This document shows, piece after piece, positions 1 to 7,198 of a stretch of 32,761 nucleotides of DNA. The notes beneath the pieces are model-generated. The model was not told the DNA's origin. It saw nothing but the letters and a program-made list of their open reading frames with translations, and made no database searches. Source of the stretch: Streptomyces boncukensis. Its GTDB lineage: Bacteria > Actinomycetota > Actinomycetes > Streptomycetales > Streptomycetaceae. Within the stretch, counting starts at the first letter, position 1. Each line of letters opens with the position of its first letter. The stretch is taken from the NCBI RefSeq assembly GCF_011045075.1, contig NZ_JAAKZZ010000021.1, forward strand, positions 1 through 32,761, in the 5' to 3' direction. A program made the position numbers and the translations under genes.

Positions 1-71
1 CCCCCCCAGCGGGCGCGGCCGACGGCCGCGCGACACCTCCCGCAGCGCGCGGACCGCTGCTATCTTCACCT

Positions 72-85
72 AACAAACGTTTGGT
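72..85. promoter_or_regulatory. Probable KstR2 operator upstream of echA20 operon
   Basis: The sequence AACAAACGTTTGGT contains the perfect palindrome CAAACGTTTG. The mycobacterial KstR2 box is remembered as AnCAAGnnCTTGnT; this site matches all fixed positions except the symmetrical G/C pair, which is A/T here. A -10-like TATCTT lies at 61-66, so the transcription start should fall inside the palindrome, as expected for repression. A related site lies at 6310-6323. Binding by the TetR protein encoded at 4768-5391 is inferred. Confidence 0.7.
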
Positions 86-106
86 GGAAAGGTAGCTGAT
101 CCGCTC

Positions 107-862
107 ATGGGTGTCTCCACCTCCGCCCCCGAAGAGGGCGTCGCCGTTGTCACCATGGACTTCCCGCCCGTCAACGCCCTCCCGGTGCGGGGCTGGTACG
201 ACCTCGCCGCCGCGCTCCGCGCCGCCGGGGCCGATCCCGGGGTGCGGTGCGTGGTGCTCACCGCGGCCGGACGCGGCTTCAACGCCGGTGTCGACATCAA
301 GGAACTGCAGCGCAGCGCGGACCACGCGGCCCTCATCGGCGCCAACCGCGGCTGCTACGAGACCTTCGCCGCGGTCTACGACTGCGAGGTCCCGGTCGTC
401 GCGGCGGTGCACGGCTACTGCGTGGGAGGCGGGATCGGCCTGGTGGGCAACGCGGACGCGATCGTGGCGAGCGAGGACGCGTGCTTCGGTCTGCCGGAGC
501 TGGACCGGGGCGCGCTCGGCGCCGCCACCCACCTGGCCCGGCTGGTCCCGCAGCATCTGATGCGGACCCTCTACTACACCTCGCGCACCGTCACCGCACA
601 CGAGCTGCACCGGCACGGATCGGTGTGGCGGGTGGTGCCGCGCGAGCAGCTTCAGGACGCCGCCCTGCGGTTGGCCCGCGAGATCGCCGCCAAGGACGGC
701 TCCCTCATCCGCCTCGCCAAGGCCGCGATCAACGGCATCGACCCGGTCGACGTGCGCCGCAGCTACCGCTTCGAGCAGGGCTTCACCTTCGAGGCGAACC
801 TCAGCGGCGTCGCCGACCGGGTACGCGACACCTTCGGCACCGCGGGGAAGGAGCCGTCATGA
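107..862 (+). CDS. echA20: Enoyl-CoA hydratase family ring hydrolase, EchA20-like (steroid C/D-ring degradation)
   Basis: A 251-residue crotonase-fold protein. In mycobacteria EchA20 hydrolytically opens the remaining five-membered ring of the HIP-derived CoA thioester HIEC-CoA, giving COCHEA-CoA, the substrate of IpdAB. Visible signatures are FNAGVDIKEL near residue 63 and GYCVGGGIGLVGNADAIV near 104, which build the oxyanion hole, followed by FGLPELDRGALGAATHL. These stretches and the length closely resemble mycobacterial EchA20 as remembered. The ATG at 107 is chosen because GGAAAGG lies upstream at 87-93, although the spacing is rather long. The gene overlaps the next one by ATGA, so it is the first gene of a coupled operon with ipdA, ipdB and ipdC. 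A KstR2-like palindrome sits at 72-85. The family call is certain; the EchA20 assignment rests on similarity and context. Confidence 0.92.
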   Translation: MGVSTSAPEEGVAVVTMDFPPVNALPVRGWYDLAAALRAAGADPGVRCVVLTAAGRGFNAGVDIKELQRSADHAALIGANRGCYETFAAVYDCEVPVVAAVHGYCVGGGIGLVGNADAIVASEDACFGLPELDRGALGAATHLARLVPQHLMRTLYYTSRTVTAHELHRHGSVWRVVPREQLQDAALRLAREIAAKDGSLIRLAKAAINGIDPVDVRRSYRFEQGFTFEANLSGVADRVRDTFGTAGKEPS

Positions 863-1734
863 GCAAGGTGATGACGGCCGAGGCGGCCGTGGCCCGCCTG
901 AGCAGCGGTATGACGCTCGGCATCGGCGGCTGGGGGTCGCGGCGCAAGCCGATGGCCCTGGTGCGCGCCCTGCTGCGCTCCGACGTCACCGACCTCACCG
1001 TCGTCTCCTACGGCGGTCCGGACGTCGGCCTCCTCGCCGCCGCCGGGAAGATCCGCAAACTGGTCGCGGCCTTCGCCACCCTGGACTCCATCCCCCTGGA
1101 GCCACACGTCACGGCGGCCCGGCAGCGGGGCGCGTTCGGGCTGGTGGAGCTGGACGAGGCCATGGTCATGGAGGGGCTGACGGCCGCGGCGCACCGGCTG
1201 CCCTTCCTGCCGGTCCGGGCCGGTCTCGGCTCGGACGTGATGCGGGTCAACCCGCACCTGCGCACGGTCACCTCGCCCTACGAGGACGGCGAGGAACTCG
1301 TCGCGGCCCCCGCGCTGCGGCTGGACGCGGCCCTGGTGCACCTCAACCGCGCGGACGCGCACGGCAACGCCCAGTACCTGGGCCCCGACCCGTACTTCGA
1401 CGACCTGTTCTGCCAGGCCGCCGACGCCGCCTACGTCTCCTGCGAGCGGATCGTGGACACCGCGGACCTGCTCAAGGCCGCCGCCCCGCAGACCCTGCTG
1501 GTCGAACGGCCCTTCGTGACCGGTGTCGTGGAGACACCGAACGGCGCGCACTTCACCTCCTGCGCCCCCGACCACGGCCGCGACGAGCCCTTCCAGCGCG
1601 CCTACGCGCAGGCCGCCCGCGACCCGGAGACCTGGCGGTCCTTCAGCGAGCGCTTCCTGTCCGGCGACGAGGGCGCCTACCAGGCCGCGGTGGCGGCCTT
1701 CCACAAGTCCCCTGGCAAGGAGGGAGCCCGATGA
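859..1734 (+). CDS. ipdA: COCHEA-CoA hydrolase alpha subunit (CoA-transferase family I), IpdA
   Basis: A 291-residue protein of the class I CoA-transferase alpha family. With IpdB it forms a heteromer that hydrolyses the last carbocyclic ring of steroids (COCHEA-CoA) by retro-Claisen cleavage rather than moving CoA. The N-terminus MSKVMTAEAAVARL and the glycine-rich GIGGWGSRRKP (about 21-31) fit the family. E105 in AMVMEGL falls at the position of the catalytic Glu I remember for mycobacterial IpdA. The ATG at 859 overlaps the echA20 stop (ATGA), and the stop overlaps the ipdB start in the same way, so translation is probably coupled and the subunits made in equal amounts. Length matches the Mycobacterium tuberculosis protein (about 292 residues). 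A generic 3-oxoacid CoA-transferase alpha subunit is the alternative, but the gene order argues for IpdA. Confidence 0.92.
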   Translation: MSKVMTAEAAVARLSSGMTLGIGGWGSRRKPMALVRALLRSDVTDLTVVSYGGPDVGLLAAAGKIRKLVAAFATLDSIPLEPHVTAARQRGAFGLVELDEAMVMEGLTAAAHRLPFLPVRAGLGSDVMRVNPHLRTVTSPYEDGEELVAAPALRLDAALVHLNRADAHGNAQYLGPDPYFDDLFCQAADAAYVSCERIVDTADLLKAAAPQTLLVERPFVTGVVETPNGAHFTSCAPDHGRDEPFQRAYAQAARDPETWRSFSERFLSGDEGAYQAAVAAFHKSPGKEGAR

Positions 1735-2486
1735 CGGTCACCCGGGCCGAGTACTGCGTGATCGCCTGTGCCGAAGCCTGGCGGGACGCCGGTGAGGTCC
1801 TGGCCAGCCCGATGGGCACCGTCCCGTCGATCGGGGCCCGGCTGGCGAAGCTGACCTTCGCCCCCGGCCTGCTCCTGACCGACGGTGAGGCGTCGCTGAC
1901 GGCGGACGTCCCGGCGGTCGGCGCCCAGGCCGGGGTGGTCGAGGGGTGGCTGCCCTACCGCCGGCATCTGGCCCTGGTGGCCACCGGGCGGCGGCACGTG
2001 ATGATGGGCGCCAGCCAGATAGACCGGTACGGCAACCAGAACATCTCCTGCATCGGCGACTGGGCCCGGCCCGAGCGGCAGCTGCTCGGCGTGCGCGGAG
2101 CCCCGGTCAACACCCTGAACAATCCGACCAGTTACTGGATCCCCCGGCACTCCACACGGGTGTTCGTGGAGCGCGTCGACATGGTCTGCGGCGTCGGCTA
2201 CGACCGTGCCGCCGCGGCCGGCCCCTCGGCGACCCGCCACCACCACCTCGCGCACGTCGCCAGCGACCTGGGCGTGTTCGACTTCGCCACACCTGACCGC
2301 ACGATGCGGCTGCGCTCTCTCCACCCCGGCGTCACCGTCGAACAGGTCGCCGACGCCACGGGCTTCGCGCTCACCATCCCGGACGCGGTGCCGTACACCC
2401 GCGAGCCCACGCCCCGGGAACTGCGGCTGATCCGTGAGGTCATCGACCCGGAAGGGCGGCGCACCCGCGAGGTGCCGGAGCCATGA
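1731..2486 (+). CDS. ipdB: COCHEA-CoA hydrolase beta subunit (CoA-transferase family I), IpdB
   Basis: A 251-residue CoA-transferase beta-type subunit, the partner of IpdA in opening the final steroid ring. It begins MTVTRAEYCVIACAEAWR and contains VATGRRHVMMGASQIDRYGNQNISC (read here as MMGASQIDRYGNQN) near residues 85-100, a typical substrate-side loop of this family. The usual catalytic Glu motif of true CoA-transferase beta subunits (ExGxxG) is not evident, in keeping with the hydrolase role; in IpdAB the key Glu is on the alpha subunit. The start at 1731 and stop at 2484-2486 overlap the flanking genes by four bases. Length equals that of the mycobacterial homologue. No anomalies were seen. 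Function is assigned from family and operon context. Confidence 0.92.
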   Translation: MTVTRAEYCVIACAEAWRDAGEVLASPMGTVPSIGARLAKLTFAPGLLLTDGEASLTADVPAVGAQAGVVEGWLPYRRHLALVATGRRHVMMGASQIDRYGNQNISCIGDWARPERQLLGVRGAPVNTLNNPTSYWIPRHSTRVFVERVDMVCGVGYDRAAAAGPSATRHHHLAHVASDLGVFDFATPDRTMRLRSLHPGVTVEQVADATGFALTIPDAVPYTREPTPRELRLIREVIDPEGRRTREVPEP

Positions 2487-3547
2487 GCGACGTCACGATC
2501 GCCACCCCGCTGACGCAGCTGACCGGCGTGCGGCACCCCCTGGTGCAGACCGGCATGGGCTGGGTGGCCGGACCCCGCCTGGTGTCCGCCACCGCCGACG
2601 CCGGGGCCCTGGGCGTCCTCGCCTCCGCCACCATGACCACGGAGCAGCTCCGCTCGGCGGTCCGCGAGGTCACATCCCGTACGGACGCGCCCTTCGGGGT
2701 CAACCTGCGGGCGGATGCCGGTGACGCGGCCGAGCGGGTCGGGGTCATCATCGAGGAGGGCGTGAAGGTGGCCTCCTTCGCGCTCGCGCCGAGCCGGGAG
2801 GTGATCTCCCGGCTCAAGGACGCCGGCGTCGTCGTCATCCCCTCCGTCGGCGCGCGGCGGCACGCCGAGAAGGTCGCCGCGTGGGGTGCGGACGCGGTGC
2901 TGGTGCAGGGCTCGGAAGGCGGCGGGCACACCGGCAGCGTCGCCACCACCGTGCTGCTCCCGCAGGTCGTGGACGCCGTGGACATCCCGGTGATCGCGGC
3001 GGGCGGCTTCCACGACGGGCGCGGTCTGGCCGCGGCCCTCGCCTACGGCGCCGTCGGGGTCGCGATGGGCACCCGCTTCCTGCTCACTTCCGACAGCACC
3101 GTCCCCGACCCGGTCAAGGCCCGCTATCTGGCCGCCGCCGTCCAGGACGTCACGGTCACCACCAAGGTCGACGGCCTGCCCCACCGGATGCTGCGCAGCG
3201 AACTCGTCGACACGCTGGAGCGCTCCGGCCGGGCCGCGTCCCTGTGGCGCGCGGTCCGCCACGCCGCCGCCTTCCGGCGCGAGTCCGGCATGAGCTGGGC
3301 GGCGCTGGTCCGCGACGGCCTGGCGATGAGGCACGGCAAGGAGCTGACCTGGAGCCAGGTCCTGCTCGCGGCCAACACCCCGATGCTCCTCAGGGCGGGG
3401 ATGGTCGAGGGCCGCACCGACCTCGGCGTGCTGGCCTCCGGACAGGTGGCCGGGCTGATCGACGACCTGCCGTCCTGCGCCGAACTCGTCGACCGGATCA
3501 TGGCCGAAGCGCAGGCGGTGCTGCGCCGGCTGCCCCACCCGGAGTGA
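2483..3547 (+). CDS. ipdC: Nitronate monooxygenase-family flavoprotein, IpdC
   Basis: A 354-residue FMN-binding TIM-barrel protein of the 2-nitropropane dioxygenase / nitronate monooxygenase family. Family marks are LTGVRHPLVQTGMGWVAGP at the N-terminus, VQGSEGGGHTG near residue 140 (flavin phosphate loop) and VIAAGGFHDGRGLAAALAYG near 170. In the KstR2 regulon this gene is IpdC, which is required for HIP degradation; the enzyme is thought to act as a flavin-dependent reductase of a ring intermediate rather than on nitronates. The ATG overlaps the ipdB stop by ATGA, so it is the last gene of the four-gene operon. A GC-rich hairpin follows at once. Family membership is secure; the precise reaction is taken from knowledge of the mycobacterial homologue. 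Confidence 0.88.
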   Translation: MSDVTIATPLTQLTGVRHPLVQTGMGWVAGPRLVSATADAGALGVLASATMTTEQLRSAVREVTSRTDAPFGVNLRADAGDAAERVGVIIEEGVKVASFALAPSREVISRLKDAGVVVIPSVGARRHAEKVAAWGADAVLVQGSEGGGHTGSVATTVLLPQVVDAVDIPVIAAGGFHDGRGLAAALAYGAVGVAMGTRFLLTSDSTVPDPVKARYLAAAVQDVTVTTKVDGLPHRMLRSELVDTLERSGRAASLWRAVRHAAAFRRESGMSWAALVRDGLAMRHGKELTWSQVLLAANTPMLLRAGMVEGRTDLGVLASGQVAGLIDDLPSCAELVDRIMAEAQAVLRRLPHPE

Positions 3548-3550
3548 GCC

Positions 3551-3582
3551 GGGCGGGGCAGGGGACCGTACCCGCCCCGCCT
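3551..3582. terminator. GC-rich hairpin between convergent ipdC and fadA6
   Basis: GGCGGGGC (3552-3559) pairs with GCCCCGCC (3574-3581), and an inner GGG/CCC can extend the stem. The hairpin fills almost the whole 36-base gap between the two convergent operons and could end transcription from both sides. No U-tract is present, as is common in actinomycetes. Confidence 0.55.
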
Positions 3583-3583
3583 C

Positions 3584-4741
3584 TCAGAGCCGCTCGATGA
3601 TGGTGACGTTGGCCTGTCCGCCGCCCTCGCACATCGTCTGCAGGCCGTAGCGGCCGCCCGTGCGCTCCAGCTCGTGCAGCAGCGTGGTCATGAGCCTGGT
3701 GCCGGTGGCGCCCAGGGGGTGGCCCAGGGCGATGGCGCCGCCGTTGACGTTGACCTTCTCCGGGTCGGCGCCGGTCTCCTTCAGCCACGCCAGCACCACG
3801 GGCGCGAACGCCTCGTTGATCTCGACCAGGTCGATGGCGTCGAGCGTCATCCCGGACTTCTTCAGCGCGTACGCCGTGGCCGGTATCGGCGCCGACAGCA
3901 TGCGGATCGGGTCCTCGCCGCGGACCGAGAGGTGGTGGACGCGGGCGCGCGGGGTCAGACCGTGCTCCCGTACGGCCCGTTCGCTCGCCAGCAGCATGGC
4001 GGAGGCGCCGTCGGAGACCTGGGAGGAGCAGGCGGCGGTGATGCTGCCGCCGTCGACGACCGGCTTCAGCCCGGCCATCTTCTCCAGGCTGGTGTCGCGG
4101 CGCGGCCCCTCGTCGGCCGTCACCTCACCGTAGGGGACGAGCTCCCGGTCGAAGCGGCGCCCGTCGATCGCGCGGAGCGCCCGCTGGTGGGAGCGCAGCG
4201 CGAACTCCTCCATGTCCACGCGGGAGACGCCCCACTTCCGGGCGATCATCTCGGCGCCGGCGAACTGGTTGACCGGCCGGTCTCCGTACCTGGCCCGCCA
4301 GCCCTCGGAGCCGGCGAAGGGGCCCTGGGTCAGGCCGAGCGGTTCGGCGGCCTCCCGGGTCGCGAAGGCGATCGGGACCATCGTCATGTTCTGCACACCG
4401 CCGGCGACCACCAGGTCCTGGGTGCCGGACAGCACCGCCTGGGCGGCGAAGTGCGCGGCCTGCTGGGAGGAGCCGCACTGCCGGTCCACCGTCACGCCCG
4501 GCACCTCCTCCGGCAGACCGGCGGCCAGCCAGCAGGTGCGGGCGATGTCGCCGGCCTGCGGTCCGACGGTGTCCAGGCACCCGAGGACGACGTCCTCGAC
4601 GGCCGCCGGGTCGGCGCCCGAGCGCTCCATCAGCGCTGTGAGCACGTGCGCGCCGAGATCGGCGGGGTGCACGGCGGACAGCCCGCCGCCGCGCCTGCCG
4701 ACCGGGGTGCGGACCGCTTCGACGATATATGCCTCGGCCAT
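3584..4741 (-). CDS. fadA6: Acetyl-CoA C-acyltransferase (thiolase), FadA6-like
   Basis: A 385-residue thiolase. It carries the nucleophilic Cys in DRQCGSSQQAAHFA (C89), the GGAIALGHPLGATGTR histidine motif near the C-terminus, and a second catalytic Cys in MCEGGGQAN. In the steroid regulon FadA6 thiolytically shortens the ring-opened dioxo-CoA product made by IpdAB. The start is placed at ATG 4741 because GGGAG lies five bases before it; an in-frame GTG at 4747 overlaps that Shine-Dalgarno and is less likely. It is the last gene of the minus-strand operon, 26 bases behind the TetR gene, and it converges on ipdC. The family call is certain; the FadA6 assignment is from its neighbours. Confidence 0.9.
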   Translation of the reverse strand: MAEAYIVEAVRTPVGRRGGGLSAVHPADLGAHVLTALMERSGADPAAVEDVVLGCLDTVGPQAGDIARTCWLAAGLPEEVPGVTVDRQCGSSQQAAHFAAQAVLSGTQDLVVAGGVQNMTMVPIAFATREAAEPLGLTQGPFAGSEGWRARYGDRPVNQFAGAEMIARKWGVSRVDMEEFALRSHQRALRAIDGRRFDRELVPYGEVTADEGPRRDTSLEKMAGLKPVVDGGSITAACSSQVSDGASAMLLASERAVREHGLTPRARVHHLSVRGEDPIRMLSAPIPATAYALKKSGMTLDAIDLVEINEAFAPVVLAWLKETGADPEKVNVNGGAIALGHPLGATGTRLMTTLLHELERTGGRYGLQTMCEGGGQANVTIIERL

Positions 4742-4767
4742 GGCCACTCCCTTTCGCTCTCACGGTG

Positions 4768-5391
4768 TCATGCGCGCAGGGTGATGCCCTCCAGCACCAT
4801 CGACAGGTACTGGCGGGCGATCTCCTCCGGGGTGTGCTGCCCGCCCGGCCGGTACCAGGACGCGGCGACCCAGACGGTGTCGCGCAGGAAGCGGTACGTG
4901 AGCCGGACGTCGAGGTCGGCACGGAAGGCCCGCTCGGCCACTCCGCGCTCCAGCGTGCCCAGCCACGCCTTCTCGAACTTCACCTGCGAGTCGGCGAGAT
5001 ACCCGAACCGCGGCTGGGTCTGCAGGTGCTTGGCCTCCTTCTGGTAGATCGCGACGGCGGCACGGTGCCGGTCGATCTCCCGGAAGGACTCGGTGACGAG
5101 CGCCTCGACGGTCTCCCGGGGACCGAGGCCGGCGGCGAGTACGGCGTCGTAGCGGGCCCACAGGTCGTTCAGGAAGCCGGAGAGGATCTCGTCCAGCATC
5201 GACTCCTTGGAGTCGAAGTGGTAGTAGAGGCTGCCCGCGAGCATCCCCGCCTCGTCCGCGATCCGGCGGACGGTGGTGGCGCGGTAGCCCTGCGCGGCGA
5301 ACACCTCGGCGGCGGTGGCCAGGAGCTGCTCGCGCCGCTCGGGCGCGGCGCTCACGGCCGTCTTCCTACGGTCACTCTTGCTGTTCGGCAC
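4768..5391 (-). CDS. kstR2: TetR-family regulator, KstR2-like repressor of HIP catabolism
   Basis: A 207-residue TetR-type repressor. After a basic N-terminal stretch the helix-turn-helix region is TTVRRIADEAGMLAGSLYYH followed by FDSKESML (about residues 39-66); the rest forms an all-helical ligand domain. KstR2 in mycobacteria and Rhodococcus represses the HIP operons and is released by HIP-CoA. It lies 15 bases after ipdF and 26 before fadA6, in the same order as in mycobacteria, and no KstR2-like box is seen directly in front of it, so it is probably expressed and autoregulated through the ipdF promoter. Two candidate operators lie at 72-85 and 6310-6323. Ligand and regulon are inferred. 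Confidence 0.87.
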   Translation of the reverse strand: MPNSKSDRRKTAVSAAPERREQLLATAAEVFAAQGYRATTVRRIADEAGMLAGSLYYHFDSKESMLDEILSGFLNDLWARYDAVLAAGLGPRETVEALVTESFREIDRHRAAVAIYQKEAKHLQTQPRFGYLADSQVKFEKAWLGTLERGVAERAFRADLDVRLTYRFLRDTVWVAASWYRPGGQHTPEEIARQYLSMVLEGITLRA

Positions 5392-5406
5392 CGGATCATT
5401 CTCGCC

Positions 5407-6192
5407 TCACGCGTGCTGACTGCTGACCGGGACGACCTCGCCTGTCATATACGACGAGTAGCCGGACGCCAGGAACACGATCACGTTGGCCACCTCCCAC
5501 GGCTCGGCGTACCGCCCGAACGCCTCCCGGGCCGTGAGCTCCGCAAGGAGCTCCGGGGTGGTGACCTTGGCCAGGTGCGGGTGCATGGCGAGGCTCGGTG
5601 CGACGGCGTTGACCCGGACCCCGAACTCGGCGGCCTCCAGCGCGGCGCACCGGGTGAGCGCCATGACCCCGGCCTTCGCGGCGGCGTAGTGCGCCTGGCC
5701 CTTCTGCGCCCGCCAGCCGATCACCGACGCGTTGTTCACGATCACCCCGCCGGCTTCCGAGGCCGCCATCCGGCGCAGCGCGGCGCGCGTACAGCGGAAG
5801 GTGCCGTTCAGCGTGGTGTCGAGGACCTTCTCCCACTGCTCGTCCGCCATGTCGACGAGAGCGGCCGTACCGCCGAGACCGGCGTTGTTGACGACGATGT
5901 CCAGCCGCCCGTGCCGCTCCTGCACGAGGTCGAACAACGCGGTGACCTGCGCCTCGTCGGTGACGTCACAGGGGAGCCGCGCGACCCGGTCAGCGCCGAA
6001 CGCGCCGGCCAGTTCCGCGGCGGACTCCTCCAGCCGGCGCGCGTGGGCGTCGGAGACGACGACCCGCGCGCCCTCCTCCAGGAGCCGCCGCGCGGTCGCG
6101 GCGCCGATCCCGGCGCCCGCGGCGGCGGTGACGAGGGCGGTGCGGCCGCTCAGCAGCCCGTGTCCGGGCAGGTAAGGCGGCGGCGTACTCAT
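5407..6192 (-). CDS. ipdF: Short-chain dehydrogenase, IpdF-like (5-hydroxy steroid CoA dehydrogenase)
   Basis: A 261-residue classical SDR. It has TAAAGAGIGAATARR (dinucleotide binding, about residues 22-36), NNAGLGG near 102, the catalytic Ser in NNASVIGW and Tyr/Lys in HYAAAKAG. In the steroid pathway IpdF oxidises the 5-hydroxy group of the HIP-derived CoA ester before ring opening. The ATG at 6192 is chosen because GAAGGGG lies upstream at good distance and the length equals the mycobacterial homologue (about 262); the frame stays open upstream but gives non-homologous, Arg-rich sequence. It starts the ipdF-kstR2-fadA6 operon. Just upstream is a fragment of an acyl-CoA dehydrogenase gene (6195-6242), where fadE30 normally lies. 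Confidence 0.88.
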   Translation of the reverse strand: MSTPPPYLPGHGLLSGRTALVTAAAGAGIGAATARRLLEEGARVVVSDAHARRLEESAAELAGAFGADRVARLPCDVTDEAQVTALFDLVQERHGRLDIVVNNAGLGGTAALVDMADEQWEKVLDTTLNGTFRCTRAALRRMAASEAGGVIVNNASVIGWRAQKGQAHYAAAKAGVMALTRCAALEAAEFGVRVNAVAPSLAMHPHLAKVTTPELLAELTAREAFGRYAEPWEVANVIVFLASGYSSYMTGEVVPVSSQHA

Positions 6193-6194
6193 GG

Positions 6195-6242
6195 CCGGGC
6201 CCCCTTCGGCAGGCCGAGGACGCGCTCGGCGACGCTGCTCAT
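6195..6242 (-). pseudogene. Remnant of the 3' end of an acyl-CoA dehydrogenase gene (probable fadE30)
   Basis: The bases immediately before ipdF read, on the minus strand, MSSVAERVLGLPKGPG. The stretch AERVLGLPKG is the characteristic C-terminus of steroid acyl-CoA dehydrogenases; the intact one at 7198-8367 ends AERLLGLPKGRR. In mycobacteria fadE30 directly precedes ipdF. The rest of that gene is missing, so this looks like the scar of an internal deletion. An ATG with GGAG upstream lets the fragment be read, but no stop follows at the expected place and the frame runs on out of phase across ipdF. Confidence 0.65.
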
Positions 6243-6289
6243 GGCGGCTCCGCACGGCTCTCGACGACTTTCGACGGCTCTCGACGGCT
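6240..6289 (-). repeat. Five-unit 10-bp tandem repeat in the ipdF leader
   Basis: Read on the minus strand from 6289, the units are AGCCGTCGAG, AGCCGTCGAA, AGTCGTCGAG, AGCCGTGCGG and AGCCGCCATG, in perfect 10-base register. The first three are nearly identical and the last two decay. The array lies between the KstR2-like box and the ipdF start, and its final unit contains the first codon of the acyl-CoA dehydrogenase remnant. Confidence 0.8.
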
Positions 6290-6309
6290 GACGTCCCGCA
6301 CGTTAATCT

Positions 6310-6323
6310 ACCAAACACTTGTT
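6310..6323. promoter_or_regulatory. Probable KstR2 operator between ipdF and the hydratase operon
   Basis: ACCAAACACTTGTT matches the remembered KstR2 consensus AnCAAGnnCTTGnT at all fixed positions but one. It sits in the divergent region, two bases before the GGAAGGAGGGGG ribosome site of the plus-strand operon. A TAGATT at 6310-6305 could be a minus-strand -10. One box could therefore control both directions. Confidence 0.72.
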
Positions 6324-6340
6324 AGGGAAGGAGGGGGTCG

Positions 6341-7198
6341 ATGTCCACCGCCCGGACGGCGCCCGAGGAGCCCGTGCGCTACGAACGCCGCGGATCCGTC
6401 GCCGTGGTCACAATGAACCGCCCGGAGTACCGCAACGCCCAGAACTCGGCCATGACCTACGCCCTGGACCGGGCCTTCTACCGCGCGGCCGACGACGACG
6501 AGGTCAGGGTCGTCGTCCTGGCGGGGGAGGGGAAGCACTTCTGTGCCGGACACGACATCGGCACCCCGCAGCGCGACGCCCACCTGCCGTTCGAACGCAG
6601 GGCCGGACTGTGGTGGGACCACTCCGGCAAACAGGGCGCCGAGAGCCGCTTCGCCCGCGAGTCGGAGGTCTACCTGGGCATGTGCCGCCGCTGGCGGGAG
6701 CTGCCCAAGCCGTCGATCGCCTCGGTGCAGGGCGCGTGCGTCGCCGGGGGACTGATGCTCGCCTGGGTGTGCGACCTGATCGTCGCTTCCGAGGACGCCT
6801 TCTTCGCCGACCCGGTGGTCCGCATGGGCATTCCGGGCGTCGAGTACTTCGCGCACCCGTGGGCGATGCCGCCCAGGATCGCCAAGGAGTTCCTGTACAC
6901 CGGCGACCGCATGAGCGCCCGCCGGGCGTACGAGATCGGCATGATCAACCGCGTCGTACCGCGCGCCGAACTCGCCGACCGCACCGGGGAACTGGCCGCG
7001 CGCGTCGCCGAGATGCCTCGTATGGGCCTGGCCCTGACCAAACGGGCGGTCAACCAGGCGGAGGACCTTCAGGGGATGCACGCCGGCATGGACTCCGTCT
7101 TCGGCCTGCACCACCTGGCCCACGCCCACAACGCCGAGACCGCCGCCGACTCCCTCGGCGGCATGGACGTCCGGGCGATGAAGGAGGCGGGATCCTGA
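6341..7198 (+). CDS. Enoyl-CoA hydratase/isomerase family protein
   Basis: A 285-residue crotonase-superfamily protein. It has GKHFCAGHDIG near residue 66 and VQGACVAGGLMLAWVCDLIV near 129 (oxyanion hole loops), then VRMGIPGVEYFAHPW. It is longer than EchA20 by an insert around residues 73-110. The start is fixed by the excellent Shine-Dalgarno GGAAGGAGGGGG at 6325-6336. It overlaps the following acyl-CoA dehydrogenase by one base (TGATG) and is preceded by a KstR2-like box, so it belongs to the steroid regulon. Together with the two dehydrogenase genes it probably does a dehydrogenation-hydration round on a late, ring-opened acyl-CoA such as 4-methyl-5-oxo-octanedioyl-CoA. That substrate is an inference; other crotonase reactions are possible. 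Confidence 0.85.
   Translation: MSTARTAPEEPVRYERRGSVAVVTMNRPEYRNAQNSAMTYALDRAFYRAADDDEVRVVVLAGEGKHFCAGHDIGTPQRDAHLPFERRAGLWWDHSGKQGAESRFARESEVYLGMCRRWRELPKPSIASVQGACVAGGLMLAWVCDLIVASEDAFFADPVVRMGIPGVEYFAHPWAMPPRIAKEFLYTGDRMSARRAYEIGMINRVVPRAELADRTGELAARVAEMPRMGLALTKRAVNQAEDLQGMHAGMDSVFGLHHLAHAHNAETAADSLGGMDVRAMKEAGS

Noticed and set aside
5407..6318. Longer N-terminal version of ipdF starting at 6318
   Set aside because: The extension is Arg/Ser-rich, has no ribosome site, and would cover the 10-bp array and the KstR2 box; ATG 6192 gives the family length.
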